Source: Cordia subcordata (taxonomy: Eukaryota > Streptophyta > Magnoliopsida > Boraginales > Cordiaceae). Taken from it: a stretch of DNA of 64,000 nt. Within the stretch, counting starts at the first letter, position 1, and each line of letters begins with the position of its first letter. Below are positions 49,326 through 61,891 of the stretch, one piece after another. The position numbers were made by a program, and so were the translations under genes. The DNA lies in the NCBI GenBank assembly GCA_028554755.1, contig JAPTOF010000012.1:6725501-6789500 (forward strand), in the 5' to 3' direction. The notes under the pieces are model-generated. The model did no database searches. It saw only the letters and a program-made list of their open reading frames with translations, and was not told the origin of the DNA.

Positions 49326-50591
49326 ATGTCTTCATCAAAAGACAAAGGCAAAGGCAAGGCAACATCTTCAACAAAGACGCTTCCACAAACAAAAAGCTGG
49401 TATTCCATGAGTGCAGCATCAATGGCGTCTGCTCAATCCTCAACCACACCTCAACAAAAAACCATTCCTATTTCAACATCAAATACCTTTTCCCCCTTGA
49501 GAACATTTTCTCAAGCAACACAGCAATCTCCATCAACACCCGTACCCCAAACACAAGCCTCTCAACAACCAAACACACCTCCTCACAAAAGCCAATATGT
49601 TCCACGGATATCCCTCAGAATCTCGTGGATTGAACAAGAGTTCTTCAACATAAAGGAGCCATGGAAACTCCTTCAAGAACTTTCTTTTCCTTTCTACTTT
49701 CCAAATCAACACAACCAAAAAACCCAAGTGTTCTACGAATTCATCTTAGTAGACACTGACTCCATCAATGTTACCCACAACAAAGACAAAAACAACATGG
49801 TGACCCATTCAAAACTCCAGATCAAGAGGATCATCACACCCTCAGAATGGATTGCCACCCACAAGACCCTCCAGTCTTGTCAACAGTTCTCGGAGAAGTT
49901 TTCTCCCTCGAGTTTCAACTACTGGGATTATGTTGAAGCTTGGACAAAAATTTTGTATTTTCAAAACAAATCCCATCAACATTCTTGGTTTATTTTCTTT
50001 TGCAATCAATTTAATATTTCAAAAACCCCAGTTTGGTTTCTACGAAACTGGTGGCACAATTTTGGTGGGATTGAAGGCATTCTTCCTCCTTCAATTCTAT
50101 CTTGTTTTCAATATTTTCAAAAATCTTTCAAAACCCCCGATAAATGGAGATTTTTTTATCCTCTATTTATATTTTACTTTCATTTCAACATTGCTTGGAT
50201 TCTTTTATGGGATCTTAGCATTTTCAATGACGGCAAGGAACCACCATCACTTTGCAGAGCATTCAAGATCAAGTGGTGGGATAAGTTCGATTGTTCAAAA
50301 GTTTCAACACAGGTGGTTCAACAATGGTTCAAAGACCACCCAGAGGCCTAGAATCAAGGCGTCACACAACAATCTCAGTTCCTTCTACGTAAAAATCAAT
50401 TGCAGGCGCAGTTGGCACAAGCAACAAATCCAAAGGAAATCTCCAGACTCATCAAGGAGATCAACAAAGAATTTCAAGACCCGGGAGAAAAGTCGGATGA
50501 TTCGACCCAAAGCCCGGATCCAAGCCCGGATCAGAATGAAGACCCAGATTTTGGTTTGGATAACATCAACGTCGACTTCCAGGCGTTCTGA
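49326..50591 (+). pseudogene. Viral ORF2 (lineage A), least damaged copy
   Basis: 421 codons with a single stop (TAG at 50349-50351, HPEA followed by stop and NQG). Residues 1-95 are a Ser/Thr/Gln/Pro-rich low-complexity region after a basic SSSKDKGKGKA start. About 95-340 is a conserved aromatic-rich domain (WFLRNWWHNFGG, WWDKFD, VVQQWFKDHPEA). The tail is acidic with a Gln/Ala-rich helix before it. No match to a known domain was recognised. Position after the polyprotein fits florendovirus ORF2, whose role is unknown; a virion-associated or transactivator-like part is only a guess. Confidence 0.8.
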
Positions 50592-50848
50592 TCCTTTCAA
50601 CATCATCAACAGGGAGACCCAACATGCCTGACAACAAAGCAGCGGGTACACCAACTTTCGGTGCAACAGGACACGTGTCATCAACTTTTGTCATTTTAAC
50701 ATCAACTTTCGGTGAAAAGAGTTCACGCGTCCAACTGTTCAACAACTTTTGTCAACATCAACAGTAAAGATTCCTGACGACATCATTAGTCAATAGGAAT
50801 CCAATGTAGACTAGGACTGTTTTCTTTTGTTCTTTTCCTTTCTTCAGT

Positions 50849-50857
50849 CTATTTAAG
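50849..50857 (+). promoter_or_regulatory. Viral TATA box, copy 4
   Basis: CTATTTAAG, conserved in copies 1 and 5. A TGACG motif about 70 bp upstream resembles as-1 elements of caulimovirus promoters. Confidence 0.65.
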
Positions 50858-50967
50858 GCTGAGTCTTTTGTATATTTGGTAGGAGTTGGATAGAAGAGTG
50901 AGAGCACCTGTATATTGAGTGTTTACATTTCTGTACTTCCGCTTCCTCTTGTATCTTCTTCAATATC

Positions 50968-50973
50968 AATAAA
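50968..50973 (+). terminator. Viral poly(A) signal, copy 4
   Basis: AATAAA about 110 nt downstream of the TATA box. In caulimovirids the signal lies after the transcription start and is used on the second pass, giving terminally redundant RNA. Confidence 0.6.
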
Positions 50974-51019
50974 CAACAAGACTTTCTTCAATAGGTTTGC
51001 CCTCAACTATTTTCATTAT

Positions 51020-52662
51020 ATAAAGAAACCTTAATCTGAAAAATTATAAAGAGATAATCCCTAATCTTAAGATCTTAACGATGTCAACAGAGTATTTGAG
51101 GGTTATCCTCTAGGTCTAAGATTGGCCTAAGCAAGCTCTTATGGTATGGTGGTATTACGATAATCCATCAGGATCTCAGCCTGTCATTAGGCTGATCAAG
51201 CACAAACAAAATAAAATGACAGAAAATAAAAAAGAAGAGTACCTTGAAAATTGAACTTCAAAATATTATTGATGAAAACAAATTTACAAAAGAAAAGAAA
51301 AATTGCAACTCTTCTCTCTCCCTGATCCGAGTCTTTGCTTTTATAGACATTTGAACGCTCGGATATGAAACAAAAATTAAATCCGACTTTCCACAGACTT
51401 CACAAATTTTGAATCCGGGAAAACACAATAATTACAAACAGTAAAAAGTAAAAACTACTGTTTATCTACAGTAGACTATTATTTTCCGACAGTAGATAGA
51501 TTTGTCCAGATTCGACAAATCTGATCATTGATTTGCCTAATACGACAAATCTTCTTTTCATATTTCTCCAACCAGCTGTTCTGACAATATCATGACCGCT
51601 TTCACCACTGTTATCATGATATTTGGACTTACTGACACATAATCTAAACTTTATCCTGTTTAGATGTACTAGGAGATTCTCCTTGCGTCCGATTGATATT
51701 AATCGAACCTTTCAACGCGTCCTTCATTGATTCGAACACGTCATCCAGAGAATAGTCTTCTTCTTCCTCTGGATCTTGTGATTGTCCTGCAAGGCAAAAA
51801 TAAATATTTCCTTGCGACTGTGATGTTATAGACATCTCTGATGGCGATGAAGATTCACCCTTTTTAGTGAATTGGACCATTTCTTGCTTTATTTGATCCA
51901 TATAAGCCACCATAATTTCTTGAGAAGAAATTGTTGGGTTTTTCTCCTGAAGTCTGAGTGCAAATTGCTCAAACGGTGATTTTGGAACATTCTGAAGCAT
52001 TCTTGCTTGCTTCTCCTTCATCTCCTTCTTGTATTGTTGGAGTTTAGCTTCAATTTCGCTAATCAGATCCTGAGAATATAACTTTTGTGTTGATGGATCT
52101 GTCTGAAGCATTTTATGCCAAAACTTTGAGAAGAATTTTCTCTTCAGACACGGAATATGTTGATTTGTATGATCAACTTCTGGAACCCATCGACAATCCA
52201 TGGTATTGAGAATTCCAGAAAGAAATACATTGATGCCGTACCTTCAACATATTGTTGTTGGTCTTCAAGATTTTGAATTTTTGGCGAACATTCTAACCAT
52301 TCTGCATACATCCCTTTGAATGGTTCTGGAAGAATTGTTGGAGATGGACCAAAGAAATTCCACCAAATAATAAACCATGTTGGAATCTCTTTCTCAACAA
52401 TTTTACCAGCTATCTTTACGAGCCATAAATGCTTATATTGGTCATTCTCAAAATAAAATACCTTTGATAAAGCATCCACGTAATCCCAGTATGAATATTG
52501 TACTGGACCTTGTTGTGTTGATACCACATAGGACTTCAATTTATGTGTTGAAAGTCCCCGTTGCTCCGCATTTATTATGCTCTTGATAGAGATCTTGCTA
52601 TAAGCAATATCTCTGGACATCATATCTGCTTTTCCATTCTTTTTGAAATGTTCAAAATCTGC
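51020..52662 (-). mobile_element. Lineage B fragment: ORF2 and 3' region, inverted
   Basis: Minus-strand lineage B ORF2 (52662 to 51644) followed by its 3' non-coding region with a TATA box at 51346-51338. The non-coding part matches 41575-42180. Confidence 0.8.
51644..52662 (-). pseudogene. Viral ORF2 (lineage B), broken
   Basis: Two overlapping open pieces: 52662-52144 (SFSTIVPAADFEHF through FIIWWNFFGPSP to FSIPWIVDG) and 52201-51644 (VPEVDHTNQ to KQDKV). They are separated by a frameshift near 52190. It is the lineage B counterpart of ORF2: the WW-NFFG motif and QDPEEEE tail match, but little else does. The C-terminal third is rich in charged helices (EIEAKLQQYKKEMKEKQ). N-terminal start missing. 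Function unknown. Confidence 0.75.
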
Positions 52663-53079
52663 AGCTGGTACAATTGTTGAGAAAGAGATTCCAACATGGT
52701 TTATTATTTGGTGGAATTTCTTTGGTCCATCTTCAACAATTTTTCCAGAACCATTCAAAGGGATGTATGCAGAATGGTTAGAATGTTCGCAAAAAATTCA
52801 AAATCTTGAAGACCAACAACAATATGTTGAAGGTACGGCATCAATGTATTTCTTTCTGGAATTCTCAATACCATGGATTGTCGATGGGTTCCAGAAGTTG
52901 ATCATACAAATCAACATATTCCGTGTCTGAAGAGAAAATTCTTCTCAAAGTTTTGGCATAAAATGCTTCAGACAGATCCATCAACACAAAAGTTATATTC
53001 TCAGGATCTGATTAGCGAAATTGAAGCTAAACTCCAACAATACAAGAAGGAGATGAAGGAGAAGCAAGCAAGAATGCTT
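51992..53079. repeat. Inverted duplication within lineage B ORF2
   Basis: Arms 51992-52411 and 52663-53079 (about 420 bp each, nearly identical, opposite orientation) flank a 251-bp spacer. Both arms contain the same frameshift near ATTGTCGATGGG, so the duplication followed the lesion. Confidence 0.9.
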
Positions 53080-54139
53080 CAGGAACTGAGATTGTTGTGT
53101 GACGCCTTGATTCCAGGCCTCTGGGTGGTCTTTGAACCATTATTGAACCACCCGTGTTGAAACTTTTGAACAATCGAACTTAACCCACCACTTGATCTTG
53201 AATGCTCTGCAAAGTGATGGTGGTTTCTTGCCGTCATTGAAAATGCTAAGATCCTATGAAAGAATCTAAGCAATGTTGAAATGAAAGTAAAAGATAAATA
53301 GAGGATAAAAAAATCTCCATTTATCGGGGGTTTTGAAAGATTTTTGAAAATATTGAAAACAAGATAGAATTGAAAGAGGAAGAATGCCTTCAATCCCACC
53401 AAAATTGTGCCACCAGTTTCATAGAAACCAAACTGGGATTTTTGAAATATTAAATTGATTGCAAAAGAAAATAAACCAAGAATGTTGATGGGATTTGTTT
53501 TGAAAATACAAAATTTTTGTCCAAGCTTTAACATAATCCCAGTAGTTGAAACTCGAGGGAGAAAACTTCTCCGAGAACTGTTGACAAGACTGGAGGGTCT
53601 TGTGGGTGGCAATCCATTCTGAGGGTGTGATGATCCTCTTGATCTGGAGTTTTGAATGGGTCACCATGTTGTTTTTATCTTTGTTGTGGGTAACATTGAT
53701 GGAGTCAGTGTCTACTAAGATGAATTCGTAGAACACTTGAGTTTTTTGGTTGTGTTGATTTGGAAAGTAGAAAGGAAAAGAAAGTTCTTGAAGGAGTTTC
53801 CATGGCCTCCTTTATGTTGAAGAACTCTTGTTCAATCCACGAGATTCTGAGGGATATCCGTGGAACATATTGGCTTTTGTGAGGAGGTGTGTTTGGTTGT
53901 TGAGAGGCTTGTGTTTGGGGTACGGGTGTTGATGGAGATTGCTGTGTTGCTTGAGAAAATGTTCTCAAGGGGGAAAAGGTATTTGATGTTGAAATAGGAA
54001 TGGTTTTTTGTTGAGGTATGGTTGAGGATTGAGCAGACGCCATTGATGCTGCACTCATGGAATATCAGCTTTTTGTTTGTGGAGGCGTCTTTGTTGAAGA
54101 TGTTGCCTTGCCTGTGCCTTTGTCTTTTGACGAAGACAT
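53080..54139 (-). pseudogene. Viral ORF2 (lineage A) fragment
   Basis: Starts at ATG 54139-54137. Breaks: TGA near 54065 at a Trp position, a one-base insertion near 53813 (in KEPW), and TGA at 53421-53419 at an Arg position. Cut off at 53080 within the C-terminal tail. Confidence 0.75.
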
Positions 54140-54148
54140 TATTGTTGA

Positions 54149-55527
54149 TGTCGTCCCTGCAAAAATTCTCTTGTAAGGAAGTCAGGAAGGGAATTTGACT
54201 CTCCTTTGATAAATTCAATATCAAAATCAAAAATTGAAAGAAGTGCTTGCCATCTTGCAAAAATTTGTTTTGAAGCAAGGTTTTTGACATCTTTTTGCAA
54301 AATATCTTTAGCAGCTTTACAATCAATTTTCAAAAGAAAATTTTGATTTAGAAGATCATCTTGAAATTTTGTGATACATAGCACTATAGATAAAATTTTT
54401 CCTTTTTTATAGTACTATAATTTTGTTGTGTTGGGTTCCAGAAACCTGAGGTAAACTGAACAAGTTGATCTGGATGTTGTGAAGAAAGACGCTGTTTGAG
54501 AATGCCACCAAAACCTTGTTCTGAAGCATCTGTTTCGACAATTTTGTAGGCCTGAGGATGAGGAAGACCTAAACAAGGAAGTGTCCTTGCTTTTTATTTG
54601 ACAAGTTTGACTGTGTTGGTATGTTGTTCTGACCAGGCTGGAGGATTTTTGGAGAGACGCTGGTACAGGGGTTTTGCTATTTTGGTGAGATCTTGACAGA
54701 ACTCAGAGACATAGTTGAGACACCCTAAAAATTTTTGAAGTTGGGTTTTTTCCTTGATTTCATCAGGAAATTTGGACGCAAACTCTAGACTCCTATCAAT
54801 GGGGATGATAGTGCCCTGTGTGATGTTATGTCCTAAAAACCTAATGTTTGTTTTGAAAAGCTTGATTTTTGATGCAGAAACAGCTAATCCATTTGTTTTG
54901 ATAAGATGCACAAATGTATGCAGATGCTTCCAATGTTGATGAATGTTGTCAGAAAAGATAAGAACATCATCAATATAAACAATGGAAAATGTTGAAAAAG
55001 GATTAAAAATATCATTCATGATTTTTTGAAATTCAGAGGGGGCATTCTTGAGACCAAAAGGCCTAATGTTCCATTCATATTGGCCAAACGGGACGTTGAA
55101 TGCAGTCTTGTATCGGTCCGCTTCTTTGATTTGGATTTGATTGTATGCACCCTTCATGTCGAATGTTGAAAAGATCTTCGCGTTGACAAGTCATTTGAGA
55201 AGATCACGTTTGTTGGGCAATGGATAACAAATCCATTGTAGCGCACTGTTGAGAGGTTTGTAGTTGATGACCATCCTAGGGGTTCCTCGTTCGATTTCAG
55301 AAGCTTTCTGAACGTAGAACGCTGCGCTACTCCATGGACTTTTGCTGGGTCGGATGAGGCTTTTGTTGAGGAGATCTTGAATCTCTTGTCTGCAATATTG
55401 AAGCGTATCCTGATTCATTTGGATGGGATGCACCTTAGTTGGAATCATTGAAATCAGAAACATAAGGCAGAGATACCTTATGTGTTTTGCGTTTCCAAAA
55501 AGCATTGGGAATGGAAGAGCAAACTTC
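54149..55527 (-). pseudogene. Viral reverse transcriptase-RNase H fragment
   Basis: Minus strand. The reverse transcriptase has YIDD at 54977-54966, followed by RNase H. Breaks: a premature stop near 55190 (CTTGTCAAATGA region), a stop near 54596 after NTVKLVK, and a frame change near 54400. The N-terminal side stops abruptly at 55527, where plus-strand lineage A begins. Confidence 0.8.
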
Positions 55528-55711
55528 ATTGATTCTCCTAGAGTTAAGGACCTTAATATGCTTAACGACCTTTCCCTTGAGAAAAAACTCAATTTGATCC
55601 AACGCAAAACTCAACAAATCAATTTTCTCAAAGAGGATCTTGAGTTTGCTAGGATCACTTCAAAAATTGAATCATCTGATTTTCAAAATCAAGTCTCTTC
55701 TTTTCAAAAAC
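55528..55711 (+). mobile_element. Short lineage A fragment between protease and reverse transcriptase
   Basis: 184 bp of ORF1 linker (FIDSPRVKDLNML to SSFQKQ), head-to-head with the preceding inverted fragment and cut by a microsatellite on the right. Confidence 0.8.
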
Positions 55712-55744
55712 AAAATATTATTGTTATTATTATTATTATTATTA

Positions 55745-55799
<55 letters not shown>

Positions 55800-55809
55800 G
55801 TTATTATTA

Positions 55810-55862
<53 letters not shown>
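55712..55862. repeat. (TTA)n microsatellite at a virus-virus junction
   Basis: About 150 bp of nearly pure TTA/ATT repeats between the short fragment and the leader of copy 5. Confidence 0.95.
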
Positions 55863-55993
55863 GTAATCTCATTTGAAGATTCAATAACAACATTTCCCTC
55901 CAACAGGCTTAACTTCAGACTATTTTCAATATCAAGTTATTTTCTGATAATTTTTCGAAATTGCTTATTTAACATTCTGTCCTGGGTGGTTTC

Positions 55994-56006
55994 TGGTGTC
56001 AGAGCC
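55994..56006 (+). promoter_or_regulatory. tRNA-Met primer-binding site, copy 5
   Basis: TGGTGTCAGAGCC, one base different from copies 2 and 3. Unlike in those copies, about 130 bp of viral leader precede it. Confidence 0.8.
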
Positions 56007-56303
56007 AAGTTAGTTATTTGTGTTACCAATTCAACATCTGTTCTTATTACTTCAAGTAAGTGTATAGTTGCCAGATCACATATAGTCGCGTGGTGTAAGT
56101 CCCGGTGAGCCGAGAGATAGGCGTTTAGGGCAGTGTAAAATTATTGACCGTGACCGTGTAACCAACATTTATTTGCATTAATATGGATAGATTTTGAAAA
56201 AGTAATTCAAGTAAACAACTTTCCTCTGCATCTAGCATCAACTCAAAAATGTTTTGAATAAGCAAAAACAAAAATTTTCAGAAATTCAACAGCATCTTTC
56301 TGA

Positions 56304-59300
56304 TTGGACTTTGCAGAAGTTCCAGTCTCTCAAGTTTACAAAACTCATACCTTTGATTTTTCAACAAGTTATCAAATTAATACGGTTGACCAGACGATGA
56401 GTGTTAATGAGCCTGTTCAGTCTATTCAACTTCTTTCTCAAAAAGCTATCAATAAGCATGCACAAAAATATAATTTTCTGCATATAGGTTTAGTTACCAT
56501 TGCAGTCAAACCTTTGACCAGAGATGGTCTCAACAACTCTGTTCTTTTATGTCTGCGTGATGCACGTCACCAAAATTATGCTGATTCCTTGTTAGGCACA
56601 GTTACAACCAGTCTTTCTAAAGGACCAGTATTTTTCAACTGTTATCCAAATTTTTCTGTTGCACTTCATTGTCTTGGTACACCAAAAGTTTTAACCTTGG
56701 ACATGAAAACAAGTGGTTTCAACATGGATCCCAACATTGTTTCTTTGGTTGTAATTTATCGTGTTCATTACAAAGTTATGAAAACTGTTTTGAACCCAAA
56801 AGCGTTAAAAACTGACACCAAAGGTGAAACTTTACTTTTGCAAACAACATTTGAAAATAATAAGGGGCTAACTTTCGTTCCAATGGCTATCAAGTGGACT
56901 GAAATTGAAATTCCTACGGAATGGACGGTTCCCAATCCAACACCGGCTTTTCCACAACAACATGACGACCTTGACTCCATCGAGCAACATCAAGATGGCA
57001 CAGTCGAGATCAAGTTCAGCAGCCATGACAAGATCAGGTTTAGTACTTCTGACTTTGAATCGGTTAGGAGATCTACCTCCTCCCATTCTTCAAAACTTAT
57101 TTTTGAACCTAAATATCCCTTTCAACATGCTCCTGATTGTCCCTTTCGTCATGAGCGTTCCAAATCCAACATTCCCCTTGGCACAGTGGAAACTGTACCA
57201 ATCCCTCAAAATATTTATGTTCAACAATCTAACATGTCACCAACAGCCAGTGATATGATAAGACCTTCTCTTCAAGATATTCCTTCTTCTTCAACAAAAA
57301 ATCTTTTCATGGCCAATACTGAATTCAAAATTGATTTTCCTTTTCTCAAAACTGATTTCAATTCTCTTCAAAATCAGGAAAAAAGGACATGGTTTCTTTA
57401 ACACTTTTCGAGATCTCAAAAGGATGAGATCCATGAAGAATTCTATCATTTTATGCGTCAAAATAAAATCACTCTTCCTTTTTTCCAGTGGTTTGAAATG
57501 TTTGCCGCAGCTCAAGAAATTGATTTTCCTTTTTCAACAAACCTTCAAATGGTTTCTTCCTCAACAAATAAGTGGTTGCTTTCGGATCAAAAAACAACTA
57601 TTGATTCCAAAAGACCTCCATTTCAAAACATCCAACTTTCTTTTCAAAACTTTTCAATTCCTGCGTCTCCCATCAAAGGACCTTCTACTTCTTTAGATCT
57701 GTCTAAGGAAACAACAGTTAAGGACACCAATAAGATAATTGAACAAAACAATTTTACTAATCAATACCTAGATACTATAGGTAATCAACTTGACAAGATT
57801 GAAGCTCTTGTTTCAAAAGAACCTTTCCCTTCAAAATCTTCTTCAATAATTGCTCCTCCTATCATCAAACCTTTCTCTCTTCCCTCCGAAGTCAAGCTCA
57901 AAGAAGATTCCAATGCTGACCTTCTTAGGAAAGTGGACCAACAAATTGAAATCCTTCAATCATTATCTCTCAAAGGCAAGGATAAGGTAGTTCCTGATAC
58001 TCCTTCTCCTTAAATGGTGGCTTCAAAATCAGTCATTCGTCCACCAATGACAAATCATCTTACTTCATCTACTCCTCAAGTTCCAAGATTCATCTCTGAG
58101 ATGGCGAATAAGTCTCTAGAGACTCATTCTTCTCAACATAAATCTGTTGCAGCTATCAATCAAAATCTGGATCAAGAATCATCATCTTCTGATTCTGATT
58201 CATCTATTACTGCAATAGAAAATCAATTCATCCAACAAGAATCCCTTCCTCAAGAACCCCTTCCTCAACTTCAAGCTATTGTCAACAAACCTTGTTATTA
58301 TCCTGTTCAAAATTATTATCCCAGATCTACTCCTGTCGATATAGGCTTTGAAGAGCGCGAATCCTTCGTTCAAAAATCATATTCGGACGGTGTTCTTTAT
58401 GAGTGGAACATCAACGGCAGAAGTGAGTATAAAATACTTAATCTTCTTCAAGAAATGACGATGGCCTCCAACGTCTTCAAGATTCACAACAAAATGGATC
58501 AACATGTCGCAAAGTTAATCGTAGGTGGATTCACAGGCATCCTCAAAGGATGGTGGGAAAATTATCTCACTGAAGAGCAGCGTCAGGGAATTTACAACGC
58601 GGTTCAAAAAGATCAAGCTGGCAATCCAATTCTCAATGATCGTGGCCAGATGATCTCCAATGCTACCAACACCCTTTTCTCAACAATCGCAATTCATTTT
58701 GTAGGTGGATCTGAATCACTCCAGGAAAAGAGTCTTGAAACTCTTTCCAATCTTAGATGCAAAACCCTTAGGGATTTCCGATGGTACAAAGATACCTTCC
58801 TCACCAGGGTTATGCTCAGATCTGACTGCCAACATTCCTTCTAGAAAGAAAAGTTTCTTTTCGGACTTCCTCCTCTTTTTGCACAGAAGGTGCAAACCAA
58901 GATCTGCAATCAATATGGTGGTTATATTCCTTATGATCACCTTTCACATGGCCAATTCATTGCTTTCATCAATCAGACAGGTTTGGAACTTTGCACAGAC
59001 CTGCGAATCAAGAATCAACTAGATCGACAACAACTTTCAACACGCAAAGAGCTTGGAAATTTCTGTGAGCAGTTTGGATACCAACCTCTTCGCAAACCAA
59101 ACCTTTCCAAAAGGAAACCCAAATACAAATCTTTTTCAAGAGCCAAGCCTTTCAAATCATACCCAAAATACCACAAAGCCAAGAAATATAAAAAACCTAG
59201 GTTTTCCAAACCAAGACACTTTTCAAAATCCAACAAAAAATCCCCAGTTTGTTACAAATGTGGTAAACCAGGGCATTTTTCCAACCAGTGCAAGTTCAAG

Positions 59301-61871
59301 GCAAAACTGAATGAACTCCAAATGGACGAAGCAGTTCGACAGTAGCTTTTCAGCATTCTCAATAGTCAATCATCATCAGAAGAAGAATTCCAACTCGATG
59401 AGCTCGACAACAACTCTTCAGACAACTCATCTTCTTCCTCTTCTTCTCCTCCAATTCTTTCAAAAAACTGCATGTGCGATTCTTGCAGTAAACCAAAACT
59501 CAAACTCAACGTTATCACCTCTTCCTCCTCTTCCACCCTTTCGGATCAACTTATCCAGTTCGCTACTCATCTGGACTCTCCTCAAAAGCAATTAGAGTAC
59601 CTGCAGGCGATCAAGGATTTACTTTCCCAAAACAAGACCGAGGAAGTACAACAAGTTCAACTCGCAGAACCTTCAGAACCTTACAATCTCCAGAAGATTC
59701 TGAAGAAGCATCACAACAAAATCCTTCCCTCTCAACCGACAGTTCAGGATCTTCAACAAGAAATTAATTTGCTCAAAAAAGAACTTTTGGATCTTAAATC
59801 CGAAGTTAGTCAAATTAAATCAACCCTTTCTTCCCAACCTTCCTCTTCTAACTCTACTTCTCTTCCAGTTAAGCAAATTGAATATGAAGAACAAGAAGAA
59901 AATCTTTTTCTCATTTCCTCTCAAATTACTTTCCAAAAATGGCGTACTTTTATTACCCTTGTTATCAACAATCAAATTTCTTTTACATTCATTGCATTAA
60001 TTGATTCAGGTGCAGATCTTAATTGTATTCAAGAACGTTTAATTCCAACAAAGTATTTTGATAAATCTTCTGAAAAAATGTTTGCCGCAAATGGATCATC
60101 TTTGAAAATTAAATATCGTCTTTCTAATGTTCATATTTGTAAAGATGGTATTTGTATCAAAACAAGTTTTATTGTTATTCGAAATCTCAACACTCCTATT
60201 ATCCTTGGATCCCCCTTTCTGGACTTAATCAAACCATTTTCAGTCTCAAGTGAGGGAATTCAAACCAAACTACTTTCTCAAAATATCCTTTTCAACTTTA
60301 TTGATTCTCCTAGAGCTAAGGACCTTAATATGCTTAAGGACCTTTCCTTTGAGAAAAAACTCAATTTGATCCAATGCAAAACTCAGCAGCTCAATTTTCT
60401 CAAAGAAGATCTTAAGTTTGCTAGGATCACCTCCAAAATTGAATCATCTGAATTTCAAAACCAAGTTTCTTCTTTTCAAAAACAGCTTGAATCAAAAGTT
60501 TGCTCTTCCATTCCCAATGCTTTTTGGAAACGCAAAACACATGAGGTATCTTTGCCTTATGTTTCTGATTTTAACGATTCCATGATTCCAACAAAAGCGC
60601 GTCCTATCCAGATGAACCAGGATACGCTCCAGTACTGCAAGCAGGAGATTGAAGACCTCCTCAACAAAGGACTCATCCGACCCAGCAAAAGTCCATAGAG
60701 TTGCACAGCGTTCTACGTTCAGAAAGCTTCTGAAATCGAACGAGGAACCCCTAGGATGGTTATCAACTACAAACCTCTCAACAGTGCGCTTCAATGGATT
60801 CGTTATCCATTTCCCAACAAAAGCGATCTTCTCAAGAGACTTGTCAACGCGAAGATCTTCTCAACATTCGATATGAAGGGTGCATACAATCAAATCCAAA
60901 TCCGTGAAGAAGACCGGTACAAGACTGCATTCAATGTCCCGTTTAGTCAATATGAGTGGAACGTTATGCCGTTTGGTCTCAAGAATGCCCCCTCTGAATT
61001 TCAAAAAATTATGAATGACATTTTCAACCCTTTTTCAACATTTTCTATTGTTTATATTGATGATGTTCTTATTTTTTCTGACAGCATTCATCAACATTGG
61101 AAACACCTGCATACATTTGTGCATCTTATCAAAACAAATGGATTAGTTGTTTCTGCATCAAAAATCAAGCTTTTCAAAACAAACATTAGGTTTTTAGGAC
61201 ACAATATCACACAAGGCACTATCATTCTCATTGATAGGAGTCTAGAGTTTGCGTCCAAATTTCCTGATGAAATCAAAGACAAAACCCAACTTCAAAGATT
61301 TTTAGGGTGTCTCAACTATGTCTCTGAGTTCTGTCAAGACCTCACCAAAATCGCAAAACCCCTGTACCAGCGTCTCTCCAAAAATCCTCCAGTCTAGTCA
61401 GAACAATATACCAATATTGTCAAGCTTCTGAAACAAAAAGTAAGGACACTTTCTTGTTTAGGTCTTCCTCATCCTCAGGCCTACAAAATTGTCGAAACAG
61501 ATGCCTCAGAACAAGGCTTAGGTGGCATTCTGAAACAACGTCTTTCCCCTCAACATCCAGAACAACTTGTTCGCTTCACTGCAAGTTTCTGGAACCCAAC
61601 ACAACAGAATTATAGTACTATAAAAAAAGAAATTTTATCTATAGTGCTATGTATCACAAAATTTCAAGATGATCTTTTAAATCAAAATTTTCTTTTAAAA
61701 ATTGATTGTAAAGCTGCTAAAGATGTTTTGCAAAAAGATGTCAAAAACCTGACTTCAAAACAGATTTTTGCAAGATGGCAAGCTCTTCTTTCAATTTTTG
61801 AATTTGATATTGAGTTTATCAAAGGTGAGTCAAATTCTCTTCCTGACTTCCTTACAAGAGAGTTTTTGTAG
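56304..61871 (+). pseudogene. Viral ORF1 polyprotein, copy 5, six stops in one frame
   Basis: One reading frame persists from 56304 to 61871, broken only by in-frame stops: TAA 57399, TAA 58011, TAG 58842, TAG 59343, TAG 60696 and TAG 61395 (first base of each). A one-base loss lies just upstream near 56312. Domains: movement protein (56.4-57.0 kb), coat region with KGWWENYL (near 58.55 kb), CCHC knuckle CYKCGKPGHFSNQC (59250-59291), protease with DSGAD (near 60.0 kb), reverse transcriptase with YIDD (61053-61064) and RNase H. The first ATG in this frame is 56397; the genuine start probably lay upstream. Stop TAG at 61869-61871 precedes ORF2 by 20 nt. Confidence 0.88.
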
Positions 61872-61891
61872 GGACGTCATCAACATAAATA

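Larger units (their letters stand above)
46432..51019 (+). mobile_element. Endogenous pararetrovirus copy 4 (lineage A), 5'-truncated
   Basis: Begins in the coat region, just before the CCHC knuckle, and runs through protease, reverse transcriptase, RNase H, ORF2, promoter and poly(A) signal. Confidence 0.85.
53080..55527 (-). mobile_element. Lineage A fragment, inverted: reverse transcriptase to ORF2
   Basis: Minus-strand piece running from between protease and reverse transcriptase (55527) to the C-terminal part of ORF2 (53080). It joins the plus arm of the lineage B inverted duplication at CTTCAG/GAACTG. Confidence 0.85.
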
